From the NCBI GenBank assembly GCA_004431415.1, contig QPMI01000374.1, positions 1 to 34,206 of the forward strand: a DNA stretch of 34,206 bases. The letters run 5' to 3'. The stretch is from Cyanophora paradoxa (lineage: Eukaryota > Glaucocystophyceae > Cyanophorales > Cyanophoraceae). A program made the position numbers and the translations under genes. The notes below the pieces were generated by a model that was not told the origin of the DNA, ran no database searches, and saw only the letters and a list, made by a program, of their open reading frames with translations. Below, in pieces: positions 1 through 9,308 of this stretch (its first letter is position 1; each line of letters starts with the position of its first letter).

Positions 1-999
1 GGCGGCGGCGGCGGCCGGGGAGGAGCCGCTGCCGTTGCGGTGCTGAACACGGCGGAGGGGGCGCCGGGGGCGGAGGAGCTGCGCAAGTACGCGGCCGTCC
101 TCTTCTTCCTCGTCGACCGCTACCGCTCCACGCCGGCCCCCTCCTCGCCGCCCTCGAAGGTCCCCGCCCCGCCCGCACCGCCCGCGGCGGGGCGGCGAGG
201 GGGCGGGTGGGCAGGGTACGTGTGGGAGGGGGGGCGGCTGTGGTGTGCCCCTTCGGGTTCGAGTTCGGGCGCGGGGGGGGGGGAGGCGACGGCCCTCATG
301 GAGGCCCTCACCGGCCTCCGCGCCGTCCGCCCCGCCCCGCCCCCGCCCCGCCCCCGCCCCGACCCCCGCCCAGGACGGCGAGGCGGCGGCGAGGTCGCCT
401 TCGGGGCGGGGGCCGGCTGGGCGGACGACCCCGCGCACCCCGCCCTCGCCGCCGCCGTGCGCGACGGCTCGACGCAGGGCCCAAGGGCTTCCGCGCCCGC
501 CTCGAGGAGCTGCCGGGGACGCGCGTGCTGGCGCGCTGGAGCGACGGCGGCGTGCTGCTCGCCGAGCGCGCCCCCGGGGCCCCCGGCGCCGGCCTCGTCC
601 TCTCCGCGAACCTCTACCCCTGCTCCGCCGCCCTCTTCCCCGAGACCTGCTGGCGCGGGGGCGGCGGGGCCCTCCTGCGGGGCGCCCTGCTGCACGCGGC
701 CCGGGGCGGCGAGGCCGGGGCCTACTGGAGCGCCGACCGCGAGGAGCGCCTCGCCGCCCTCTGCGGCCCCCGCACCGGCCCGTGCCCCACACCCCGCTCT
801 CCTTCGACCACGTGCACGCGGGCCCCGGCCCCGCCGGCCTCGATGTCGACGAGGGGCCCCCCGGGGCGCCGCGCGCCCATCGGCCCCGCCCGCCCTCGGC
901 GGGTCCGGCCGGGGCGCCCTCGGGCTGGCGCTGCGACGCCGGAGCCCACGGGTCCCCCGGCCGCTCTCTGCCGGCCCCGCCCCTGCCCCCCGCCCCTGA
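1..999 (+). CDS. 3' part of an unrecognised gene (partial at window edge)
   Basis: Several stretches read as protein, but the frame changes between them. The first (from 1) has a helical segment EELRKYAAVLFFLVDRY; a second around 214-310 contains ATALMEALTGLRA; a third around 480-775 contains LPGTRVLARWSDGGVLLAER followed by LVLSANLYPCSAALFPETCW. C-rich gaps at about 160-214 and 328-372 start with gtcc and end in cag, which fits the intron style of this genome. The third segment resembles the part of secreted or glutamine-amidotransferase-like proteins where a strand 'RWSDG..LLAER' precedes 'vvlsaNlyP', but I do not recognise the family. The last frame could end at the TGA at 997-999. The frame change near 480 is not explained by an obvious intron, so an assembly indel or pseudogene is possible. 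Confidence 0.4.
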   Translation, partial: GGGGGRGGAAAVAVLNTAEGAPGAEELRKYAAVLFFLVDRYRSTPAPSSPPSKVPAPPAPPAAGRRGGGWAGYVWEGGRLWCAPSGSSSGAGGGEATALMEALTGLRAVRPAPPPPRPRPDPRPGRRGGGEVAFGAGAGWADDPAHPALAAAVRDGSTQGPRASAPASRSCRGRACWRAGATAACCSPSAPPGPPAPASSSPRTSTPAPPPSSPRPAGAGAAGPSCGAPCCTRPGAARPGPTGAPTARSASPPSAAPAPARAPHPALLRPRARGPRPRRPRCRRGAPRGAARPSAPPALGGSGRGALGLALRRRSPRVPRPLSAGPAPAPRP

Positions 1000-2349
1000 A
1001 TTTCTACGTTCCAACTCGAAAGGAATCTTTTATTTCTTCGGCATGCGCACTTCCGAAGTTCGACAGGACATGTGCTCGGTGCTCATGACGATCGATCCGG
1101 TACTACGGTATACGTATACGTAGCCTAGTAGTGCGCTAGATCATCGGGTTTCCATTTCAAATTTCACTTAACTAGTACTTGAAACCCTCGAGCTCCATTT
1201 CGCTTTGGACTTTCGCTTTGAGACTTCGCTTCCGAGGCCCTGAGGCTTCGTTTCAGTTTGCAATCATTGGGGAAGGACCCCCTTCCCCTTCCCCCACTTG
1301 GGGGTGTTCGGGTGCCCACCCTAGGCCAAAATGAAATGTCCCGACCTCCCAAAACCCGGGTTTTCTCGCCGGATCCTAGGAAGGCATGTCTCTAGGAGTC
1401 CGGAAACATGTTCCGGGAGATCCGGGTCCCGTCGGGTCGACCAGGAATGGGCAATAACACATTTTCACAAAATGCGATCTAGCGCCTCACCAAGTGGCGA
1501 TATATCTGCCGGACCGAGTGCGCCTGAATGCGCCTGATACGCCCGACGATTCATGTCATACATGCCGAGACCGGAGGGCAAAGGGTGGTCCGCTAGGCCG
1601 CCTCAAGTACCTGTTGTACCGGACGCCGAAAAAACGCGCTCCTGAGAGTTTCGGCCTATCGTGTTGTAGTACCCGTGCTTTAAGCCGGCAAGCTAGCCGA
1701 CAGGCTTGCTAGCTGGCCAACTAGCTGAGCTCCGGCTGTAGGCTTGCTGCAGCTGGCATGGACTTCAGCCGCACGACATCAAGCGCGTGGCGTCCGTCGA
1801 CATCGTACCGGCCGCGGCACGTGCGAATGCGTCTGCGCCGCGAGTGCGCGCCGAGGTTCTGCTCTGCTGCATGGATTCGTTCGCCGGGCCGGGCCGCTCG
1901 AGCCTCACTCGCTCGTGCGCGCGCGCCGCGCGCCAGGTACGAACTCGTGCGCTCGCCCCGCGCGCCACCTCCGCCGCGCCGCCCTCTCACTTCCTTACAC
2001 TTCGAATTCCTCTCGAGCTCACTTCCTCTCACTTCTCACTTCCTCTCGAGCTCACTTGCAGCAGGCGAGACGCAACATCGCATCTGCAGCTGTTCCATCG
2101 GTGCGCATGCTGCACAGCTGTGCTCGTCGACGGTCGCTTCCTCTGCCGCGGGGAAGGTCCGGTACCGGTTGCAATTGCACGACCCATGCTTGCACCCTCA
2201 GTCTTGCACCCGCATGCAATCGACCGGGTCGAGCCGCTAGCAAGCATCACACCGCCTCCAATTGCAAGACCTCGGCTCCGCCTCCGTTGACGGCGCCGGC
2301 GCGCCCGTCCGCCCGCGCGCCTTGCTGCGCTCCTCGTCCGCGCTAATAT

Positions 2350-2700
2350 AAGCGCCTGCCGCTGCGCCTCCGCCGCGCCAACGCCGGCCGGCAGCGCGGC
2401 CGCCGGGCTCCTCCCGCTCCTCGGGGGCGGAGGCGCAGCGGACGGCAGCGCGGCTCGCCTGGCGGGCGGAGGCGCGGCGGGCGGCGCGCGGCGCAGCTCG
2501 CCGGGTGGGACGGAGGCGCTGCGGGCGGCGGAGTGGCTATCCGGGCGGGGCGGAGGCGCGGCGGGCGGCGGCGCGGCGGGCGGCGGCGCGTCTCGACGGC
2601 AGGGCGGAGGCGCGTTCGCGATCGGGGGCGACGCGGCTCGCAGGGCGGGCGGCTCGCAGGGCGGGGCGCCGCGGCGGAGGCGCGGCGGACGGTGGCGCTT
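2350..2700. repeat. GC-only low-complexity block (gcggcgggcggc-type)
   Basis: Irregular reiterations of gcggcgggcgg, ggaggcgcggcgg and gctcgcagggcggg fill this block with almost no A or T. Any reading frame gives only arginine/alanine/proline-rich peptide. It resembles expanded intron-type sequence lying outside a recognisable gene, or a degenerate minisatellite. No splice-bounded coding segment was found next to it. Confidence 0.5.
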
Positions 2701-2702
2701 CT

Positions 2703-2734
2703 CAAGATCTAGTCCTCCGCTGAGCTAGATCTTG
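2703..2734. repeat. Perfect 10-bp inverted repeat with 12-nt loop
   Basis: caagatctag at 2703-2712 is matched by its exact reverse complement ctagatcttg at 2725-2734. A short direct repeat gtcctcc follows each arm, and a C-rich tract comes next (2735-2765). It could be a transcription end, the edge of a small element, or chance. Nothing around it decides. Confidence 0.5.
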
Positions 2735-3176
2735 TCCTCCCCCCACCCCTCCCCCCCCTCCCCCATGATCGAGCTGCTATCAGAGTCCACACTATCTCGG
2801 CTCAAAGATAACGTGACCAGCTGCAGGGGTGAACTTTCCTGCTCATGATCAACCTTTAGAGGTCCTTCCCCTCCAACAGGGGCAGTGCAACTGCAGTGTC
2901 CCTGTTCCGTTCATCATGGCATGATCACCTTCAGGCTTCGTTCAAATTGTAGTCACCTTCGTGTGCAGTAAATAAGCTACAAGGCTACCGTACACTATCG
3001 ATATCGCTATATTGCCCTGTACTGTACACGCTGCTGTGAAGCTCCAAGAATCAATCTTAGCTTCCGATAGACTACATCTGCTTCGCCTGCCTCTGTGCCC
3101 TGCCCCTCGGTGGCTGCTCTAGATCTCTCCAACGGCTCGCGTCGCCGGTCGCTCGAGCGTCGGCCGAGGGCCGGCC

Positions 3177-3996
3177 TCACTTCAAAACGCCGCCGGCCTT
3201 GCGCATCTCGAGGTAGCCCTGCGCCGCGCGTCACGCGCAGGCCGCTGCCGGCGCAAGCGGCCGGCGGGCCGGGAGGCGCGGCGGGCGGGTGGCAAGGCGG
3301 GCCTGGACGATCCACTCGGGGAGGCTGCGGATGGTGGCGAACTCGGCGGCCGAGTGGTACCGCAGCTTGGTCTTCGGGTCCGTGTACCGCGCCTGCCCAC
3401 TCGTCGGGCCCGCGGCGCGCGCGGCAGCCGCCGGCGTGCGCATGCGCACGGGCAGGCCGGTGAGGTCGCAGTACTTCTTCGGCGGGTATGCCGACGGCGG
3501 CGCCTCTATGTTCACGTCTGCGCGCGCGTGAGGCGCGCGGCGGAGCGCGTTCTCCGCAGCAGCGCTCACAGGTGGGGACGCTGGCCGGCAGCTGGTCGTA
3601 GTTCTCGAGCGCGAGGATCTGTTTCAAGGTCTTAAAAGTCCACCTGTTCCGCTTCTGCTGGTCCCGCTTCTTCACCCATTCTTTGCTCTTGAACGGCTTC
3701 TGCGGCGGGCGTCGCGTCTTGGCGCTCGAACGGAGCCGGGCACGCCATGCACCTGAGCGCTCGCCATCATCTGCCCGTCATCGACGCTCCCTGTGGTACT
3801 CGCCGGCCTCCTATCGCCCGTCGCAGATGCGCGGCCCGTCGTCCGAGACGCATCGGACTGCGCCATCGTTAGCTAAGCAAATCCATCGTTCCATATCGCG
3901 TGCCGAGCTGCGAACCGCGCGTTGCTTCTTGGTTGTCGCGCTCTCCTTCTCTTCGTAGTCGTCCTCCGGGTTGTCGCGCTTCTTCGCGCGTGGCAT
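3177..3996 (-). CDS. INO80C: INO80 complex subunit C (IES6), YL1 C-terminal domain
   Basis: This is a small nuclear subunit of the INO80 chromatin remodeler. It binds with Arp5 and is needed for nucleosome sliding. The sequence shows the family core: FKTLKQILALENYDQLP, then NIEAPPSAYPPKKYCDLTGLP, then RYTDPKTKLRYHSAAEFATI and a terminal GYLEMRKAGGVLK before TGA at 3179-3177. These are the conserved LKQIL, APPS..P.KKY, TGLP.RYTDP and YL.-R blocks of INO80C/YL1_C. The N-terminus is a basic/acidic tail beginning MPRAKKRDNPEDDYEEKE at 3996. Frames join through short introns: about 62 nt, a 35-nt one beginning gtgcatggcg, one of about 50 nt (gtgagc...gcgcag), one of about 57 nt, and a GC-AG intron at 3302-3219. 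It is divergent from the glycosyltransferase, with 189 bp between the start codons. The core is very sure, the N-terminal exons moderately so. Confidence 0.88.
3219..3302 (-). other. GC-AG intron of INO80C
   Basis: The exon ends ATC GTC CAG and the intron begins gcccgccttg. It ends gcgcag before GGC TAC CTC. Removing the 84 nt joins the IRSLPEWIVQ motif in phase to GYLEMRKA, as the YL1 family requires. No GT donor gives the same join. Confidence 0.75.
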
Positions 3997-4031
3997 GTGT
4001 GGGATTCTGCTGCTGACGCGAGCTCAAACGA

Positions 4032-4079
4032 GGATAAACCTGACAAACCAAGTCAAACCAGGACAAACCAGGTCAAACC
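4032..4079. repeat. Short tandem repeat (gacaaacca/gtcaaacca) in divergent promoter
   Basis: Alternating 10-bp units of the form g(a/t)caaacca(a/g) repeat about five times between the divergent INO80C and glycosyltransferase genes. Helical-turn spacing in a 189-bp promoter gap makes a regulatory role possible, but this is inference only. Confidence 0.6.
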
Positions 4080-4135
4080 TCGGCCGCGGGGTACTCGACA
4101 ACGCTGTTCGGGCGAGCGCTCCGGATCCCCCAGCC

Positions 4136-4168
4136 CTGTACGCCGTACAGAGCCTGTACGCCGTACAG
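4136..4168. promoter_or_regulatory. Two tandem palindromes ctgtacgccgtacag upstream of the glycosyltransferase
   Basis: The 15-bp sequence ctgtacgccgtacag (7-bp perfect arms around one C) occurs at 4136-4150 and again at 4154-4168, spaced 18 bp start to start. The second ends 17 bp before the ATG at 4186. Duplicate identical dyads this close to a start suggest a dimeric protein binding site or a 5'-UTR hairpin pair. Confidence 0.55.
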
Positions 4169-4185
4169 AGGCTGGGAGCGGTCCG

Positions 4186-6082
4186 ATGGTCTGCGCGCTG
4201 GCGCTTCTGGCGCTCGTGGCTAGCGCGGCAGCATGCGGCCCGGCAAGCGCGGCGATCGGCCCCCCGTCGTATGAGGCCCGCAGAGGCGATGCGCGGGAGT
4301 GGATGATATGCACGGGGCCATGCAGCTTCAGCGTCTATGTCGAGCCGCGGTTTGGAGCCATCGAAGTCTTTCTGCGCGTCGACGGCAGGCCTGCGTACGC
4401 GTATAAGACCGAGGCAGCTGCAGCGGCGCCCCGATCACTTGATTATGGCGCCGAGGAGGTCGCGGTAGACGGCTGGCCCACGGCGGGCGTCGGTTACCCG
4501 CGGATCTTCTTCCGGTCGGGCCGCGCGGAGCGCGGCTGCAAGCTGGCGGTGGCGAACGAGCGCGGGTTCAACTACACTGCGCGCTACGCTGTCGTCATTT
4601 CGGCGCGGCCGGATGGAGAGCCGGCGCCGGCGGCGCGCGTGCTGGCGGCCTCCGCTGTCTTCACGTGGGGCGGCCTCGTGTACATCCTCGGCACGCACCT
4701 GGGTCCCGCCGGCAGCCGCCCCGCCGTCTCCCTCGCCGGCGTCCCCTGCACCGTCCGCCCCGCCCGCGCGCGCGCGCGCGACCCCGGCGTCGTGCAGCGG
4801 GGGCGGCTAATCGCGAGCGCGCGGGGGGGGGCAGGGGGCGGAGGTGCTGCTGGAGGACGTGCGGGCGGCGTGCTGGGCCCCCGCCGGCGCCCCGGCCCCC
4901 CGCTCGACGTCGCCCTGCGCCCTGCGGGGGGCGGGCCCGAGGCCACCGCCCCGCCGCCCTCGAGTACGTCGGTGCGCCGCCCTCGCCCCGCCCCGCCGCT
5001 CGGCCCGCGGGCCGCCTGCTGAGGGGCGGCTGGCAGAGAGCCCGTTCGCCGAGGCATTCGTGGTAAACCTCGCACGGAGCCCCGGCCGCTGGCAGAGCGC
5101 CGTCGCCCAGGCCCGCCACGCGCGCACCCCGCCCCCGCCCCGGCGCGGCCGGCGCTGACGGGAAACGCTGGGTGCAGCTGCGGCGGGTGGGGATGCCGCA
5201 CCGGCGGATCGCGGCGACGGACCTGGAAGAGCTGAGCGACGCCGAGCGGGCGCGGGCGCTGCGGGAGCTGGGGTACGGGGCCCTGGGGACGTACTGCGTG
5301 GCGGAGAGCATGCAGCGGGCGTGGCGGGCGCTGCTCGCGTCGCCCCTCCCCAACGCCCTCGTCCTCGAGGACGGTGCCCCCGCCCGCCCCGCCCCCGCTC
5401 CCCCTCCGACGCCAGCCGGCTGCCGCCCCGCAGACTTCGTTCTGCCGCACGACTTCGCGGGGCGCGTGGCGCGCTGCTGGCGCGACGTGCCCCCGGACTG
5501 GCACCTCGTCTTCGCGCGCCCGCCCGGGCCCCTGCGCCGGCCCCGGGGCGGTGACGGGGCGGCAGGTCGGCGGCTGCTCGCTGCCGTTCGGGAACCCGAC
5601 GGGGCGGTGCGCGGTGCGGGGCACGCAGTACTGCATGCACGGGCACGCGGTGTCGCGCGTGGGGGCCGCCTTCCTCCTGCGCACCCTGCGGGGCGCCTGC
5701 TCGCTCGACATCGACTTCTGCGTCGCGCTCCTCTTCGAGGCCCGCCCCGCCCGCCCCACCGGCCCCGCGCTGACGCCGGCGCAGCAGTTCGAGGCGCAGC
5801 GGGCGCGCAACGCCTCCGAGGGGCGCCCCGCTGCCGGCCCCCTGCAGTTCTTCAAGCTCGTGCGCCGGCCCCGCCCGCCCCGCGCAGCGCCGCGGGGGGC
5901 GAGGGCGGGGCGGGGCGGGGCAGGCGGAGGGGGCGGGGCACGGGTCGGACGTGCTGGCGGAGGGCCTCTACGGGAACGGCTTCGTCTTCCAGGACCGCGC
6001 CTCCTTCGCCACCGACCGCACAGACTGGCTCGCCCAGGCCGGCCGCCCCGCCACCCCCGAGATGGACCGCCCCCTCCCCTGA
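4186..6082 (+). CDS. Secreted IPT/TIG-domain + family 25 glycosyltransferase
   Basis: The start ATG at 4186 opens a signal peptide (MVCALALLALVASAAACG), so the product enters the secretory pathway. After a novel region of about 120 residues comes an IPT/TIG-like Ig fold: GGLVYILGTHLGPAG, VSLAGVPCT, then AACWAPAGAP and an ATAP..LEYV end. The C-terminal half is a GT25 (LPS/procollagen galactosyltransferase-type) domain: EAFVVNLARSPGRWQ, then LRRVGMPHRRIAATDLEELS, ALGTYCVAESMQRAWRALL, NALVLED, DWHLVF-VGGCSLP, HGHAVSRVGAAFLL, and a final GLYGNGFVFQD segment before TGA at 6080-6082. The known role of the family is sugar transfer to protein or glycolipid in the ER/Golgi. About seven small introns interrupt it, including GC-AG ones at 5514-5564 and 5740-5784. 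The join inside the IPT domain (4753-4990) is unresolved. It is convergent with the channel gene, 116 bp apart. Confidence 0.82.
5740..5784 (+). other. GC-AG intron (45 nt) in the GT25 gene
   Basis: The exon ends CTC TTC GAG, the intron begins gcccgccccg and ends ccggcgcag, and the exon resumes CAG TTC GAG in phase. A CTGAC element sits about 12 nt before the acceptor. A second one of 51 nt lies at 5514-5564 (begins gcgcgcccgc) and joins WHLVF to VGGCSLP. Confidence 0.7.
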
Positions 6083-6198
6083 CGCCCCGCCCCGGAGCAC
6101 CGCCACCCATGCGGATACCAATACGGACACTACACACGTAAATAGTACAAAGGAAAATTGATGACGTGGAGAGGGCGGGGCGGGTGCAGAGCGAGGGG

Positions 6199-8801
6199 CT
6201 AGGAGGGCGTCGGAGCGCCGGGGAGGCCCTCGAACGAGCGGGGGGCGGCGGGGCGGCTGGCGGGGCGCTGCGCCACGGGCCGCACCGCCGCCTCCCGCGG
6301 GGAGCGCACCCCATCGAACTCCTCCACGTCAGTCGATCCGCCCTCGTCCCCGTCCCCGTCCAGCGCACCCGCCCCCCGCGCCGCCGCCGCGACCGCCGCC
6401 GCCTCCGCCTCCGCCTCGGGCGCGGGGCCGGGGGTGCGGGGCCGGACGGGCGGGGCCGTGCGGGGAGCTGCTGCGCGAGCTGCTGCTGCCGCCGTCCGCG
6501 ACGACGGAGATGACGGGCATGGGGCCCTTGCCGGCGGGCAGGGCGCGGGCGGGGGCACGCGGGGGCCCGATGGAGCCGCCATCGCCTTGACGCGCTCGAC
6601 GACCTGCGCCGGCGGGGCTCGCCGGCGCCCCGGGCAGCGAAGGGGGCCGGCGGGGGGCGGGGCACCTCGGCGACGGTGCGCGTGGCGTAGCCGTCGGCGA
6701 CGCGCGCCGCCCGCAGCCGCCGCATCACGATCTCGCCCAGCGTGCGCGCAACCTGCGGAGCGTCGGATGGTGCGCGAGGGCGGGAGGGGAGGGGCAGGGA
6801 GGGGGGGCGGGCCTCGAAGTGGAGCCCCTGGTTGCGGTACATGGAGGCCTGGTGGTGCTCCAGCGTCATCGCCAGCGTCTGCCCCGCCACCCCCCCGCTC
6901 AGTCCCCCGCCCCGCGCCCCGGCCCGGCGCGGCGCGAGGCGGGGCGGGCCTGCATCCAGACGGGGTTGCAGGCGAGGGAGGTCATTGGCACGATGTCGTC
7001 GTGCCGCATCGCGTGCACCGTCCGCTGCACCAGGTCGTCGATCCGCTGCGTCGCCGTCTCTTGCTGCCGTCCGCCCCGCCTCGCCCCGTCAGCGGGGGCG
7101 GGCCTGGGGCGGGGCGGGGCGGGGCGGGGCGGGGCGGGGCGGGGGGGACCTTGATGGCGAAGAGGCGCTGGACCTCGTTCTCCTGCTTGTCGGCGATGAG
7201 CTTGAGCTTCTTCGCGCGCAGCCGCCGCTTGCGCTCCGTCTGCCGCCGCGACTCCTCCTCCTGTGCCTGGTCCAGGTTCTGCGCCCCCGCCCCCTCAGCG
7301 ACCGGCGCGCGGGGGCGGGGGCGGGGGCGGGGGCGGGGGCGGACGTCGACGACGATGCCGATGAAGAGGTTGGTGAAGACGAAGTGGCCGACGGCGATGA
7401 AGGCGACGGCGAGGAAGCGGATCGTGTAGTCCCCGCTCTGCTCGATCGGCACCGTGAAGCTGCTCCAGTTGTCCGCCGTCACCATGTCGAAGAGCGTCAG
7501 CAGGCAGTCCGGCAGCGTCGTCCACGCCGCCAGCCCCGCCGCCTTGGACGTCTCCCCGAAGAACTGCCCCCCGCCCCGCCTCGCAGGCCGCCCCGCGGGA
7601 GGGCGGGGGGCGGGGGGCGGACGTTGAAGGCGACGATGGCGTAGACGTACATGAGGAGGAAGAGGAGCAGCAGCAGGTTCGCCGCGCTCTTCATCGTCCG
7701 CACGATCGCTGCGCCCCGCGGTGAGCCCGGGGCGGGGTGTGCGGGGCGGGGCGGGGCGGGGCGGGGGGAGGGGTGGGCGCACCGAGCATGAAGACCTGGA
7801 GGGGCTCGATGAAGGAGATGCCGCGGAGGGCGCGGAGGGCGCGCAGGCCCCGCACCACCCGCAGGAACTTGACGTTCCCGATCTGCCGCCCCCTCAGGGC
7901 CGGCGGGGCGGGGCGGGCGGGGCGGGCGGGGCGGACGGAGGCGAGGAGGCCCGGGGCGAGGAGCTGGACGAGGTCGAAGATGGAGAGGACGAGGATGATG
8001 AAGTCCTGCGCCCCGCGCCCCCGCCCCCTCACCGCCCCGCACCCCGCCCCGCCCGCCCCGCCCCGCCCCGCCCCGCTCCGCGCACGAAGACGTTGTAGCC
8101 GCTCTTCCAGTAGCCCCGGGGGGCGACGTAGAGCTGCGAGGGGGCGTCGGCGCGAGCGGCGGGGCGGCGCGGGCGGGGCGGGGGCGGGCCTTCAGGGCGG
8201 CCTCGGTGAAGTAGACGGCGAGGGAAACGATGTCGATCGCGGAAAAGGCCTGCGCCGCTGCGTCAACGGCGGCGGCGCGCGGGCGGCGCGGGGCGGGGCG
8301 CACGACGGGGTTCCCCTCCGCCACCTTCTTGTCCGTCTGGATCGCCATCACGATCATGTTCACCTGCGCGCCCCGTCGGCCGGCTCGCCGGGGCGGCGCG
8401 GTGCGGGGCGGGACGGGGCGCACGAGGATGACGAGCATGATGCCGTTGTTGAAGTACGAGGTGCCGACGACGTGATGCACGTAGCGGTGCATGAACGAGC
8501 GGTAGCGCGAGACCCGCAGCCGCCTCTTGCGCGCCGGCTCGTCGTCCCCGGGGGCCCCCTGCGCCTCCTCCGGCCCCTTGCGCCTGTCCGTGTCCCGGTC
8601 CGTCGAGGCCCCGGAGTAGACGGAACTGCGCCCACTGTAGACGGAACTACGCCCAGAGTATGCGGAGCTCCGCCCGCTGTAGGCTGACGCCGCCCCGCTC
8701 CTCCCCGACATTCGACTGCTCACGCCTGACCGCGCTGACATAGCATCGCTCTCCGCGGTCGACGGGCGCCTCCCGCTCCGCCTCCCCGGCGCTGGAGGCA
8801 T
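6199..8801 (-). CDS. CatSper-like single-domain six-TM voltage-gated cation channel
   Basis: A plasma- or flagellar-membrane cation channel that would assemble as a tetramer. From ATG 8801: a serine/arginine-rich tail with four near-perfect YSGRSS(A/V) heptads; S1 (SYFNNGIMLVILV...VNMIVMAIQ); S2 (AIDIVSLAVYFTEAALK); S3 (DFIILVLSIFDLVQLLAPG); S4 with regularly spaced basic residues (KFLRVVRGLRALRALRG); S5 (NLLLLLFLLMYVYAIVAF); pore helix and filter LTLFDMVTADNWSSF; S6 (IRFLAVAFIAVGHFVFTNLF). The T-x-D-x-W filter is the CatSper signature and predicts Ca2+ permeability. After S6 come a charged coiled coil (QAQEEESRRQTERKRRLRAK), conserved-looking cytosolic exons, and an acidic/proline-rich end stopping at TAG 6201-6199. 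Introns appear as G-rich gaps on the plus strand; those at 8189-8134 and 6812-6753 use GC donors. The far C-terminal exon borders (6201-6600) are uncertain. Confidence 0.87.
8134..8189 (-). other. GC-AG intron (56 nt) between channel S2 and S2-S3 loop
   Basis: The exon ends GCC CTG AAG, the intron begins gcccgccccc and ends cctcgcag, and the exon resumes CTC TAC GTC. The join restores the helix EAALK-LYVAPRGYWKSGYN. A similar intron at 6812-6753 (60 nt) joins HFE to VARTLGEIV. Confidence 0.7.
8605..8690 (-). repeat. 21-bp coding repeats (YSGRSSV heptads)
   Basis: Four near-identical 21-bp units encode (A/V)YSGRSS in the channel N-terminus. The clustered Ser/Tyr/Arg would suit a phosphoregulated, disordered tail. 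Unit identity is higher at protein than at DNA level, so this is not a very recent slip. Confidence 0.7.
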
Positions 8802-9308
8802 AGCTCACGCTGCTGGGATGGCCTGGTGACTCCGAAGGCTGGACGCTGGGATATCCGAAGGCTGGGCGCTGCGACGGTTACCGCCCAGGGCCAAAGCTAG
8901 TGCGCATAATCGATGCAGAAGGCAGTGTGGAGGTGATCCTAATCACTGGGATGGCGAAGGAAGGTCGGAGGCTGGGGCGCGGATTGGGGGATCTCGTCTA
9001 TGGCCTGGGATCCTCCAGAACTACGATATCTGCACTCAAAGCTCCACTGAGCAGCTGCCTCCCCGCTTGCTGAGCGCAGACGCGCGGCCCGGTCGTTTAC
9101 CTCGCTGGCTGCAAGCCCAGCTCAGCGAATGGATCTTTGCTCGGTTGAGCTGCCCCGCGTCCCCGAGCTGCAGGTGCGCAATGATGTGCGTTTCGCCGGC
9201 CGAATCACGTACCCCCGGCCTCACAAAAATTTGCTCGCCGGCGCCACAGTGAGCAATGCGTCGGATCGACGCGTGCGCTATATCAACGCGAATACTATGA
9301 TGCATTGT
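8802..9308. other. Intergenic, 5' flank of the channel gene and 3' flank of HSPBP1
   Basis: No coding segment was recognised. A duplicated pattern (t)ccgaaggctgg(a/g)cgctg occurs twice at about 8830-8870, with a further ggctggggcg copy near 8970. The promoter of the minus-strand channel gene must lie here. No clear TATA element was seen. Confidence 0.5.

Larger units (their letters stand above)
1000..3176. other. Intergenic region, lower GC, no convincing gene
   Basis: Both strands were read for conserved protein motifs and none was seen. The open frames are short or made of low-complexity R/A/P. Visible structure: imperfect repeats of ttcgctttg/ttcgctttgag around 1195-1245; a palindromic gtatacgtatac near 1108; a duplicated cacttcctctcgagctcactt pattern between about 1990 and 2060; a TATA-like taatataagc at 2344 just before a GC-only block at 2350-2700; and an inverted repeat at 2703-2734. 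This stretch probably contains the 3' flank of the gene at 1-999 and the 3' flank of the minus-strand INO80C gene. Confidence 0.5.

Noticed and set aside
2343-2705. 120-codon minus-strand frame in the GC-only block
   Set aside because: Pure R/P/A repeats with no family motif and no supporting splice context.
3007-3675. INO80C as a frameshifted pseudogene
   Set aside because: Each frame change coincides with an in-phase GT/GC...AG segment and all conserved blocks are intact, so introns are the better explanation.
4584-6890. Minus-strand open frame of 768 codons across the GT25 gene and the channel 3' end
   Set aside because: Almost entirely R/P/A/G low complexity, created by GC-rich sequence that rarely contains stops. 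The opposite-strand GT25 motifs explain the region.
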